From Erodium maritimum (lineage: Eukaryota; Streptophyta; Magnoliopsida; Geraniales; Geraniaceae): DNA of 64,000 bases. A program made the translations under genes and the position numbers. The notes under the pieces were generated by a model. That model saw only the letters and a program-made list of their open reading frames with translations. It searched no databases and was not told the DNA's origin. Positions 8,253-18,831 of the stretch are shown here, piece after piece (the stretch's first letter is position 1; the number at the start of each line of letters is the position of its first letter). The stretch spans positions 10,979,001 through 11,043,000 of the forward strand of contig OY997596.1 of assembly GCA_963921825.1 (NCBI GenBank), written 5' to 3'.

Positions 8253-11203
8253 CTACAGAAGATATTCGTCATCAGTCATCACGTGAATACAATATTTGAT
8301 GCGAAACTGCGGCACAAGTGTATGTCGGATGTGGTCTTTGAATTCCAGTTCCGCCATCCTCACCTCGATGAATTTTAGGGTGTAGATCCCACTATCGGCC
8401 ATCCTACAAACAAACACCAATATAATAAGCATGACATACAAGACTGTACTGCAAAGGTAAAATGAATAAGTCTGATACTTACTTGACGGCTTGCGGTATG
8501 GGTTCCACCCTCTCGAAGGTAAAATCCGCGTTGTATGCGGATAATGTCTCCGGTGTCCCGGGTAAAACCCGGAAGAGCATCTTCGGGAGCATGTGCACAT
8601 ACGGGGTCATCAACACCGTCATCTCGAACTCTGATATCTGGGGACGGTAGCTGTCGTACACTTGGATTTTTCTTGCTTGCACGTCCACAACCAACAATAT
8701 CCAGTGCCTGTTCTTGTGGTTCATTGGAAAATAAATCTTCCGCGCACACAGCCAACTGAAAGGATAGACATCCGGCTTCTTCCCTCGAGCATAGTTCATG
8801 AGCTCAAGGTCCGGTTCTATATTCGCCTCATACTCTGCACAACACAGCTTGTGGAACACACAATCCAGCACTACATGGCTCTGCCTGAACACATTCGGAA
8901 AATGTTGTTGTCTGCACCGTATGCCTGACAACGCATCGTCCATATGCTGCACAAAGTTGAAAACAATATAAATTATATATTGCCAGGAAAAATATACTCA
9001 TATGTTGCTTAAAATAAAATACTAACCTGCGGTGTGACCCATTCGCCAGGGGTTGCCAATGACCGGTAATATTTGGCGGGTAGGCCTCTGTAGAGGACTC
9101 CGTCCTGCAAACCGGTACGCACCATGCCAGTGTAATTCCTCAACCGATGGGGAATCTTCGCTGCAGGGTTCCAACTGCGGATCAGCCTCTGATCAAGGAC
9201 ACCGAGCAACTGGGTCCTCTTCCTCTTTCTGGAACTGGGCGGATCAGGTTCAAATAGGTGACGGGGAAGGTTAACCACGATCGATGGTGGCTCCCGAGGC
9301 TCCGAGGGTTCCCCCGGAGCCCGCGACTGTGCCTCATCCCCAACACCTTCATCGTTAGTCGGTACCTCCTCCCAAGACGACAGTTCCCGCGCAGGAGTTT
9401 GACTGACCTCCTCACCCCCTTCGACCTCCAGACCTTCCCAAAAACTCGACAGTGACACCTCCACAGACTTAACCCCCTCTTCCCCTCCTCCAAGTACCCC
9501 TCCGGCACTACGTGTCTGAGAATCAACTACCACGATCGGTGCAGGAACCTGATCCTGTCCCCCCTCAACCCCCTGCTGAACCGGAACCTGTCCCTCCTCA
9601 TCCCCCTGCTGAACCGGATCATGTCCCTCCTCAACCCACTGCTGAACCGGAACCTATCCCTCCTCAACACCCTGCTGTACCGCAACCTGTCCCTCCTCAA
9701 CCCCCTGCTGAACATCAACCTCACACCTCATCTCAACCTCATAGACCATATCCATATCCCGGGGTCCAGGGCTAGACTCTCCAACCTGTTCCCGTCTTCC
9801 TCCAGCGTCACCTGATCCACGAGGCTGAGATTCATCATCCCTTTGCGATCCGGCTGCATGCGACCGATGAGCCCGAGGTGGGAAATGTGATCCTCGGGAG
9901 TCGCCACCAGATGCACGGTCGTCACGCCCGGGCAGCGGGTCACGGGCAGCGCCCTGGGTTCGGAGTAGATGAAGGATCTCATCTAGTTTTCCCCCAAACT
10001 CTCTCCGCAACGCTCCGATGGCGTCCCCAAACTCAGTCCGTACCGCTCCAATAGAGTCCGCAACGGATTGGATCTTGCCCTGCAACTCTCCTATCTCAAC
10101 GCGGACACCACTGATATGATCATCTGCTGCGGCCTGTTCCCCCTGACGACGAGGGGTCTGGGGTAACTCTCCTCCCCCGATGGTGGCCTCTTCCCGGCGA
10201 CGAGAGCACTCAGCTCCATCCCCTACCGGATCCGGCTGTGTCTGCTCTGTAGCCATCACCTCATCCCCGGATTGACGATCAGGTGTCGGCTCCCTTTCAA
10301 CTGGCTCTCCTTGCTCCATACCCTCATCATCCCATTCTATCTCCCCTCCAGCCTCCAAAATTTCTGCAATCCGCTCAAGCGTCCTATCCGCTACCATGTC
10401 GGGTATGACTCCCACATTTTGATTATGCGGAAGTGCCCTCTCTCTTTCTGTGGGTATTAGGACACCCCGAGTCACCTGCACCTGCACACACATAACCATT
10501 ACATTCAATTCATATAACCAACCTACATCTACAATTACACGTCTACACTTTTATTTTTTTACCTCTTCTTTCTGAAATTCGGTTGTCACCTCATCCGCCG
10601 ACGGGGGCTTGGCCCATTTCGTCCGCCACTTCAAAAACCTCGGTAGGTCCTCACTGTACTGTGGGTCCACCGTCCCCCACTTACTTGCCAGTGCTTCCAT
10701 AGACTCAAATACAAAAGGCTGTAACACAAATCAAATTATTAATAACCAATACGTACATTAATTGTTAATAATGCTCTTATTCAAATTGTATTGAATGTTT
10801 TACGTACCGTAAATAACGGGAGCAGACCGCATATGGTGTATGAGGCCCCCAGCCTCCCAGCGGCGATCGCTTGGAACTTCGCTCTCAACTCTCGAATACA
10901 ATCATCCCTCAGATGCCGGAAGGAGATATACCCCCACGGGTACCGGTTGAACAAGTCCAGGTCTTCTACTAATCCCATCCACTTTGGCTCAATGGGTGTC
11001 GTCACTTTTGTGTGAGGTATCAACGCATCAGTGAGGAACAACAGTTGAGCCATCTTCACAATATTGTAATCTGGCTCGGTCCTCCTGGTCCTCGGTTTTA
11101 ACCGGGTAGTCACAAGGGCGCTCAACTTGTTTGCCAGGTCTAGTGGAGACACTCCACGCTGGTTCGAATCAAAATGTCTTTTCTCGAATGATGTGGAAGT
11201 CAA
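8253..11203 (-). pseudogene. Ulp1-like (C48) protease gene of MULE-1, 5'-truncated
   Basis: Transposon-borne SUMO-protease-like gene. Exons on the minus strand are 11203 (truncated)-10808 (DUF1985-type domain), 10718-10563, 10481-9027, 8946-8483 and 8403-8253; all internal junctions keep frame. The C48 domain has the catalytic His (codon 8704-8706, in NRHWILLVVD) and Asp (8653-8655, in VYDSY). Where DCG is expected, the sequence across the last junction reads ADSGIYTLKFIE, with Ser (8391-8393) in the nucleophile position. An in-frame TAG (9654-9656) interrupts a Gln-rich 33-bp repeat where sibling units read CAG. The exon preceding the DUF1985 region, present in MULE-2, is missing here: a direct repeat (AAAATGTCTTTTCTCGAATG near 11170 and 11221) suggests a deletion joined the exon to the terminal region. 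Confidence 0.85.
9530..9735 (-). repeat. 33-bp coding minisatellite in the Ulp1 gene
   Basis: About six units of roughly 33 bp encode a VQQGVEEGQVP-like peptide on the minus strand. One unit carries the TAG stop of the Ulp1 gene. Confidence 0.8.
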
Positions 11204-11439
11204 TTGCCTCTGAAAGTTATCAAAATGTCTTTTCTCGAATGAACTCGTCGGACTTGGTTTTTCTGACTTTGACTCAGTGACGAAGAGACAAAGAAGAAGA
11301 AAGGGCGAGGGTATATTGGGCAGTTCATAATGTTTTCAATTAAAAGAAAAACAAAAATTCGATTTATTTCGAATGCCAATTTACCGAGGCTACCCCGCAA
11401 AGAAATTAGCGTGATAAGGCCCTTTCCAACAATTCATAC

Positions 11440-11448
11440 TGTCAGGGG
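11440..11448. repeat. Right 9-bp target-site duplication of MULE-1
   Basis: TGTCAGGGG, identical to 1584-1592. It defines the right boundary of MULE-1. Confidence 0.9.
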
Positions 11449-12482
11449 AAGGATGAAGATATGAACTAGAGCATGTCTGATTTAGTGGGACTGGGTGTGA
11501 CTCCTCATAACACCCCGAGATGCCCTAGGCGACTCATGGTGTCCCGTGAGGCAACTGGCCATATCTTTCCCTTGTCCTTTCAGGACCATCTACCGCTGAA
11601 GTATTTGTAGATCCCATGGTATCTTGAGTGGAGGTCTCGAACCCATTCATTTTCGGGGATGAGACGTACCACCGATCCTTGGGCCGGGATAGGGGACTAT
11701 GTGGCCCTAGGAGGGAAAAGATACCACCAAGGTTCCTCCCCGTCGTGCCCTATGTATCGGCTCCGGAGGCTGCTCGTCCCTTTGCTCACCCTGTCTCTCA
11801 GCTTTAGTGGATGAGTTGGTCCCCCTTCCCGAGGAGTGATAGGGACGAGTCTCCAATGTCACTCGAAGCCTCAATAGCATCGTCGTCGGTCGTGGCTCTT
11901 GGGCAATATCGTGATTTTCCAGTTCATATGTATTATGCTCGAAGAAGGTGCAGTTAGAGTGGTGGATTGGCCACCATTGGTAGGGATCGTCGGAGGACGA
12001 CCCGCAGGCTTGACCGACTCGTGGTCCGAGATCTGGCATTCAGACGCTCACTTCATCGTTGTAGATGATGATCCGATCCTATCGGGTTTGATTCCTTTGT
12101 CCGGGGGTGGTAGTACGATATCGTAGACATAAGGCGTACCTTAATCGATCCTCGGTACACGTCCTCTGGATCAAAGGTCCATTGAGGTCTGAACTCCTTT
12201 GCGGGGGCCGACATGACTTTTCGACGTAGTGTTTGGAAGCATGGTTCCAGCCGATCAGGCTGGATGGTTGGGCGGGGATACACCATTTTGCAAGGTAAGA
12301 AACGACATTCAATAGAGATGTCATCGGACGAGACGTCGAAACAAATAATGATGATCGGAGTACTCTAACATCTATGAGAGCTGGTTGATAGGAGAAGAAA
12401 GGTAACTCACGAGGGAAGCAAAAATAACTTGAGTGAATTAAGGTTTTGAAATTTAAGAGAGAGAAAAAAAACCCTTGCCGAT
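11449..12482. other. Spacer between the two MULEs
   Basis: About 1.03 kb of host or older-repeat sequence. Minus-strand open frames at 12053-12286 and 11707-12039 are moderately long, and a donor-like site (ATTAAGGTACGC) lies between them. I recognise neither product. With both MULEs removed this stretch would be continuous with 1-1592 and with 17915 onward. Confidence 0.4.
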
Positions 12483-12492
12483 GCTCCTAGTG
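12483..12492. repeat. Left target-site duplication of MULE-2
   Basis: GCTCCTAGTG, repeated exactly at 17905-17914. One edge G is ambiguous, so the true duplication is 9 or 10 bp. Confidence 0.85.
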
Positions 12493-12999
12493 AGGAAATT
12501 GTGCTGAGAGCCTTCATAGAAGATGGAATTTGAGGGGTAGCCTCCGTAAATTGGCATTCTGGGTTTTGGCATTTGTTTTTAATTTTTTTAATAGAAAAGG
12601 TATGAAAGGACCAAATAGCCCTTCCTATTTTACTAAAATTTTCCCTCTAACCCCGACCCCACCTCTTCATCTTCTTCCTCCTTACTCGATTCTCGGCATT
12701 CAAACAGAAGCAAAAACCGTCCACTCGCGAGTCCGTCTTCTTCGTCTTCAACCACTGGGTCTCTGCAAATATCGACGGCGCCGGCTCCAACTCAGTCGCG
12801 AGGGTCCATTCAACGCTCAACTACTCGTTTCAGGTTAGAATTTTGGGTTTGTTTAGGTAGATGGTAGAGTTTGGTTCATCGCTGGTAAAGGTGGGAAATC
12901 GCCGGCGATGATGCCCATTGCCGGGAAAAGGCCAAAGCCCCGCCGAGTTACTTTAATTCGGTGGCGAATTGAACCCCTAGTGCCACGTTTTTGACTGGC

Positions 13000-13515
13000 C
13001 GAGCAAAACCTAATTCTGGCCGAGCATTGGCCGATTGATTTGTCAATCCTCCTAATTCTGGCCGAGGATTTGTCAATCCTCCAGTGAAGTCAACACTGAG
13101 GGAATGGGTCAATCCTTCTAATTTTGGCCGAGGATTTGTCAATCCTCCAGTGTAGTCAATCATCGGCCGATTGATTTGTGAATCCTCCTAATTTTGGCCG
13201 AGGATTTGTCAATCCTCCAGTGAAGTCAACACGTAGGGAATGGGTCAATCCTCCAAATTTTGGCCGAGGATTTGTCAATCCTCCAGTGTAGTCAACACTG
13301 AGGAAATGGGTCAATCCTCCAAATTTTGGCCGAGGATGTGTCAATCCTCCAGTGAAGTCAACACTGGAGGGTTTGTCAATCCTCCAAGTCAACAGTGAGG
13401 GTTTGTCAATCCTCGGCCGAGTGGGTCATTCCTCCTAAGTCTGGCCGAGGGTTTGTCAATCCTCCAAGTCAACACTGAGGGGTTGTCAATCCTCGACCGA
13501 GTGGGTCAATCCTCT
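13000..13515 (+). repeat. About 60-bp tandem array in MULE-2
   Basis: Roughly seven or more units built from GTCAATCCTCC, TTTTGGCCGAGGATT and AGTGAAGTCAACACTGAGG. It precedes the Ulp1 start at 13736 and may be part of its promoter or leader region. Confidence 0.85.
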
Positions 13516-13735
13516 GCCGAATAGTGGGGTTGTCCCAAACACATGCTCTCTGGAATTTCTCGATCGGCCAGGATATTCGCCGATCGGCCAGTGACACAAA
13601 TTTGAGTCATTGTCAGATTTGCATGTTTTGTTTCTGGTTCACTTATAATTGAATTATGCAGTTGGTATTGGAATTGAACAATTATTTATTTGAGCTTGCT
13701 TTACATTGTTATTGGAATTGCAATAGCCTCGGTAA

Positions 13736-15600
13736 ATGGCATCAGAAATGCAAGGTATTGAACAAAGCAATGACAGTGTCACCCGGTCAGTTGCCAGTGC
13801 AACCCCGTCTGAGCACCCGAATATGGTTCGTCGACTTGGAACTGAACTCCAAGAACATGAGTTGTTCGAATGTCGGATAACCATGAGATGTGGGTATGAA
13901 AAGTGGATAAAGGACCTGAAGGAGTTAAGGGATGATAATGGGAACATATTTGCAGCTATTGAGCAGGGTCCATTCGGTAAGTTCCTGAACTTACCGACGA
14001 AGTTTAACCAGTCAAACAACATTGTGTGGGCCTTTGTTGCGAGGAGCGCAAATGTTAGTCCATTGTCTTAGGTGTGGTTCGCCGTGAAAGGGACACCAAT
14101 TAGGTTGTCCATCAAGGAGTATGCGATGATCATCGGGTTATGCTGCTCAGCTCCAGATTTGGAAGACACAACGTTGATAGAGAAAATGCAGTCGACAACA
14201 TTCAAGCAAAGACATTTCCAAGAACACGATCGTGGAGTCTCGGTGTTAGACCTTGAGACGAAGTTAAAAGAACTAAAGAACACCCTGTCGACCTCAGGCT
14301 GCCGAAGAATCGCGGAGGAGCGAGAAATTTGCAAGGTTATTAACTTGATCTTCGTTGGGGATTGTTTGGTACCCCATTCAAAAAAACACAAAGCGATCGA
14401 TGCCAAGTGGTTGGGGTTAGTGGACAACATAGAAATGTTTGAGAGGTTCCCCTGGGGATATGTGTCCTTCAAACGTCCGAGGGATGAGTGCTTTCGAGAC
14501 TTGAGAGCTAAGTCCCAGGGCTTGGGAGCAGATAGAAAGGGTGCGACATACACCTTCTCTTGTTTTATCCCGGCGTTAATGGTAAGTAACATCAGTACAA
14601 TTATTTATTAATACTATTATGATTTTCTAAATCATAGTATCACTGATAAATTAACTTATGTACGTAATAGATATTAACATTGGACTGTATTCCGAAACTT
14701 GCCGAAGCATTTGTGAAGGAGAACGAGGGATACACTGTGGAGTTGCCACGAATGTTCAAATGGAACATGCCATGGGCAAAGGCACCGGCGGCGGAAGCAG
14801 TTACTGCAGAACTTGCAAAAGCGGAGATAATACAATTTAATTCAATTGCATGTATATATTAACGTACTTTTGAAGGACATCGGGAATATCAAATTCATGT
14901 AAATGTAATTTGTGTGCAGGTGCAGGTGGCGCAGAGTATCCTCATCCCGACGGATGCAGAGTTGCAACGTCCGTGGATGCAGAATATCGCAGAAATACCA
15001 GTAGCGGAGAGGAATCCAAGAACGGACATGATTTCTGAAATTCTAGAGAGGGGCGGGACAATTGAATGGGATGATGAGGAAGGGAACCCGGTTGTGGATG
15101 AGGAGAGGGGTGTCGAGCCAGCTAGAACGATGGAAATTGGTCAGTCGTCTCATCAGGCTGAGGCGCAGGCAGATAGGTCCGGTGAGGGAGCCAGAGAAGA
15201 TCGACACAGGGAAGAAGACCCCGTACACACTGCTCATGAGGAAGGGGGCCGGCTGGTGCTCAGTCGGCAGTCCCGACTGATATCCAAGCTGTCCGGGATG
15301 ATATCGGAACTGTCCGGGACGAGATCCGAGGTGTGGACGGTAGATTACGAGCGGTTGAGGGTCAACTAACTAAGATCCTCAACCTACTTCGCACCCAGGC
15401 CGCTGCCCGTGACGTGCCTCGGCGCCTGCCATCCGAGTCGCATCCACCCCCCAGCCATCCAAGTCGCATCCATCTGGTTCCCGCCACCAGTCTGATGCCC
15501 CCCCCCCGGGCGAGCCTCTTGCTGCCCATATGGAGGTTGCTGATTGTCAGTCTCAGGCTCATTCTATTGCTCGTCCATCAGGTACCGCGGGTGGAGTTCA
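13736..15600 (+). pseudogene. Ulp1-like gene of MULE-2, 3' half deleted
   Basis: N-terminal part of the same gene family as 8253-11203. Exon 1 is 13736-14581 and contains a DUF1985-type domain (VWFAVKGTPIRLSIKEYAMIIGL, then PWGYVSFKRPRDECFRDLRAK). It has one in-frame TAG at 14069-14071. Exon 2 starts at 14671 (after AATAG). Its expected donor after AAAGCGGAG reads AT where MULE-1 has GT. Exon 3 starts at 14930 (after GTGCAG) and matches the linker of MULE-1 (SILIPTDAE, GGTIEWDDE), then shifts frame between about 15245 and 15330. The protease domain is absent because sequence homology stops at the fusion near 15600. Non-functional. Confidence 0.82.
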
Positions 15601-17110
15601 GGATAACCAAGTCATCCTCGTCCGGGATCTCCGGCCTCAACTTTTGGAAGAACCAACTCCATGAAGCGTCTGTCTCCCTATCAACCACAACCCAAGCTAT
15701 AGGATATTGGTGACGGTTACCATCTTCCCCGGTTGCAATTAACAACACCCCTTTATACTTTGTTTTCAACCACGTACCATCTACTAAGATCACCTTTCTC
15801 AAGGCAAGTTTAAATCCATCAATGCATGGTCGATATGCTATAAAAACATAGTGAAATCTACCATGCTCATCCACCTTCAAATGAGTTACTGCCCCTTCAT
15901 TCATCTTCCGAACCTGAAACAAATATGCAGGGATTAATCCATAACTTAAATCAGGATCCCCTACAAGTTTAATCATCGCCAACAACCGAGCCCTCCAACA
16001 CTTCCAGTATTTATAATCGCCAAGTTCTTCACTCCTGAAATCGTCTTGAAGCATCCTTGGACAAGGAATATGTTTCTGTCCAGCATATTTTTTAGCCACC
16101 CTACAGGCCAGTGCTTCTGAACTCAGTTGACCTCTTCGGGTGCTGCGATCACATGCCAAACAAGTATGGAAAGACTCGTAGGTTCTAATGGAGAATTCAT
16201 CAGATCCCCGATCTTTGGCTCCACGCACTCTCCATCTACAATCAACACCATGACATTTTCTAATGTATAGCGTTTTTGAAGATCTATCTCGGTCTATCCA
16301 AAATTTACCCTTCTTTGCAACCTCTCTCAGATACGTAATAAATGCTTCCTTGTTACGAAACTTTTTACCAACTACTAAATCTGACCGATCACTGAAACCG
16401 ATATTGGTTTGTTCTGGATCCACGCTATCTAACGGAAACTGATGGTCTCTAGAATAATACTCCACCATTTGACCGTTCTCTTCGATACCATCCAAACTTT
16501 CCGGCACTGGCGTAGGAGCTGGTATACTATCAAAACTTACAATCACTGGCGTAGAAGCTGGTATACTATCCAAACTTACAATCACTGGTGTTGGAGCTGA
16601 TGCTTCTGCCTCAGTATCAACCTCTGTACGTCGACGCCGGATAACTAGGTTCTCAGCAATCTCTACACGACTACAAATATCCAAGTCAAAATGACCATCA
16701 TACCCACCATTCTCATTTCCATCATCGTGGACGCTCTCTTCAACTTCCGCACCACTGTTATCTTTTTTGTTGATCAGCTCTACACGTAACATGGTTCTAC
16801 GACATTCTTTCATGTTTTCAGCTACTATATACCGAACACTCATATCCGTTACAATCCAAACTAGAGAGATAATTTCTGTGTAATTGGGCAAATAAGGTTG
16901 GTAACTAAGTTTCAATTCTGTATCACTTTCCTTCACCCCAATTTCGGAATACAGCAGGTCCTTTAATGTTTTCAATGTTGCATTGACACCATCAGCAATA
17001 GCAAGACCAATAATTTTATTGTTTGTTGATGATATCCATTTATAGTTCCCATCCTCCTCTACCTTATATTCCCCACCGTAAGTAGCATGGATCACTGCAA
17101 CTTCACCCAT
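15600..17110 (-). pseudogene. MuDR-type transposase of MULE-2, C terminus deleted
   Basis: An uninterrupted frame of about 503 homologous codons, from MGEVAVIHATYGGEYK through the MuDR zinc domain to the MULE core. VDGTWLK is present, but the frame ends directly after DLVIL, one residue before the SDRQ that carries the second catalytic Asp in MULE-1. Six or so foreign codons follow to a stop at 15578. SWIM and CCHC fingers are missing. It carries three copies of a 14-15 residue TPVIVSLDSIPA repeat where MULE-1 has one. The ATG follows a conserved acceptor (TGTACAG). A 5'UTR intron with donor GTAAGT near 17546 is likely. The product would lack catalysis; an intact DNA-binding half could in principle interfere with transposition (inference). 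Confidence 0.85.
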
Positions 17111-17209
17111 TTCCTGTACAATTACAACCTAGTTCATTTAAGTCATTACATTAACCATACACAGACCCATAATACTAACAATACTAAAAATGTAGGCTAG
17201 TCTAGGAAT

Positions 17210-17350
17210 ATGCATCCGACCGATCGGCGAGATGTATCCGATGGGAGACACTGGCCGATCGGAGACCATGGCCGATTGACTACGATCGGAGACTTTGGCC
17301 GATTGTCTCCGATCGGCTCCTACGACCGATTGACTCTGATCGGCTAACTT
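17210..17350. repeat. CGATCGG-rich cluster in MULE-2 5'UTR intron
   Basis: About eight CGATCGG or GGCCGATTG motifs in 140 bp lie between the transposase ATG and its upstream exon. The position mirrors the motifs near 2107-2169 in MULE-1. Confidence 0.6.
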
Positions 17351-17904
17351 CCTACCCACCACATTCTACTACAGCCTCTGGTTTGTTTCCCTAAACCGCA
17401 TCTACTCTACTCTACTCCAACCTTTTACACTCTACTCCAATATTTTCCAATCTATTCCAAATTGTTGTGTGTATAACCTATTTTCTCAAAACCCCAACCC
17501 TATAATAATAACTCAAATTAAAGCTTAAGCTTTGTGGTTTACTTACTTGGGCTCACTGCCTAGGAGGAAGACAGGGTCGGGACGGTGGTGGACGGCGGTG
17601 GCCGGCGCTCAGGACGGTCGTGGACGGCGCTGTGGACGGCGTTCAACGGGCGGCAGCTCGAAATTGTTGCAGCTCTTGTCGGGTCAAATTAGTGATATAT
17701 TTGGAATTGAGTTTGTTTTGCAAATATAGAAATTGGGTATTTGGGAGTGTTTTGCAAATATAGAAACTTGAGTTTTCTTTTTACAAATAAAGAGAAGAGT
17801 AGAAGAGGGATGAACAAAGTTTCATTAACTTAAAGGTTTTTTTCAAATTCTATCTTCACTTGGTGCTTTTTTAAATTCTATCTTCCTAAAAACAAAATTC
17901 ATCC

Positions 17905-17914
17905 GCTCCTAGTG
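17905..17914. repeat. Right target-site duplication of MULE-2
   Basis: GCTCCTAGTG, identical to 12483-12492. Confidence 0.85.
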
Positions 17915-18249
17915 TCCTTTATTTTTTAAATTCGTCATACAATTATATGCTCCGAAGACGTGTCAGCAAGTAATTGGATGTAAAGAGGACACGTGAACGT
18001 CTTCGATTTGTCACGGGCGCGAGTCTCTAGACCCTTTCTGTTTCGGTGTTTGCTATTACAGCGCCGGCAGTGAACTGAAACAGTGCACGAGTCCGACGAC
18101 GCCAAATGTAAACCATGTGGTACCCATCCCTAACGTGATTTCCACTTTACCGTTTCCAAATCGTTGACTCTGACGCGAGTGTCCCTCCTCCCACCGCACC
18201 TGCGCATTTTAGCACTCTCTCCTTCTGCCATTTTCGAAGAAGAAGAAAG
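17915..18249 (+). promoter_or_regulatory. Upstream region and first 5'UTR exon of the transporter gene
   Basis: Host sequence between MULE-2 and the gene. It contains a G-box CACGTG near 17990. The pyrimidine-rich leader ends at a donor (AAAG/GTAGGG at 18250). A 5'UTR intron is inferred at 18250-18774 (acceptor TTGTAG). The MULE boundary therefore lies within a few hundred bases of the transcription start. Confidence 0.5.
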
Positions 18250-18831
18250 GTAGGGTTTCTTATTTCTCTTACCCACATTCTCACTCTCTCCCTATGTACC
18301 TAGGCGCGTATTTCACATTTGTGTGTGTAATAGAGATCACATGCCTGGTTTGACGATGAACTGTTGGATTCTTTCGTGATCTGTTGCATTTTGCTTGATG
18401 CAACGACGGTGGATGAATTATGATTTCGTCTGTCGTTAGAACATGACGGTTTGGGGTAATTTGTTGCTGGTTCCAGCTCTGTCCGTCAATTATCTTTGTT
18501 CGCAGTAAAAAGTGTGTTGTGTGAGCTGATTTCAAGTTATGTATATTCTTGTGTTCAGTCTCGTTTGGCATTTCTGTTCAATGTTCTGATGACTGTTTGG
18601 CTTGAATTCTGGGTTGGTTTGATTCGTGAGATTTGGTTTTCCCAGATCTGAAAATCGAAACGTGTATTTGTTCAATTATGTGTTTTGTTTTCTGTAATGG
18701 GGATTGCTTAGGTGTGTGACTGGAAGTTGATTGATGCTTTTGCTGATTTGATGGTTGATCTGGTTGTGTTGTAGCAGCTGGAATCTGAATCTGAATCTGA
18801 AACTTTTGAGTTTTGGAGGTTCTTATAAAAT

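Larger units (their letters stand above)
1593..11439 (+). mobile_element. MULE-1: autonomous-type Mutator-like element with Ulp1 gene
   Basis: This is a 9.85 kb Mutator-like DNA transposon. It is bounded by perfect 9-bp direct repeats TGTCAGGGG (1584-1592 and 11440-11448), the length expected for Mutator insertions. The ends are degenerate inverted repeats: the left end reads GGACAAATTATT then AAGGCC then GGCTAATTTATTGC, and the reverse complement of the right end reads GTATGAATTGTT then AGGGCC then CGCTAATTTCTTTGC. It contains a transposase gene (+, 2259-4699), small accessory ORFs (-, 5.1-7.9 kb) and an Ulp1-like protease gene (-, 8253-11203) transcribed toward the transposase. Ulp1-carrying MULEs are known in plants (KAONASHI in Arabidopsis, CUMULE in melon). 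Coding damage (a frameshift, a stop and a 5' truncation) says this copy is no longer fully functional. Confidence 0.9.
12493..17904 (-). mobile_element. MULE-2: internally deleted relative of MULE-1, inverted
   Basis: A 5.4 kb Mutator-like element flanked by GCTCCTAGTG. Its left end contains a stretch matching the right end of MULE-1 in inverse orientation (GGGTAGCCTCCGTAAATTGG, near 12535). Its two ends share GAAGATgGAATTTGA / GAAGATaGAATTTGA. It carries the 5' part of the Ulp1 gene (+) and the 5' part of the transposase (-), fused tail to tail near 15600. The region that holds the transposase C terminus, the accessory ORFs and the Ulp1 catalytic domain in MULE-1 (about 6 kb) is absent. Confidence 0.88.

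Noticed and set aside
9512..9775. Proline-rich plus-strand frame (PAEPEPVPP repeats)
   Set aside because: It is the antisense reading of the 33-bp minisatellite in the minus-strand Ulp1 exon.
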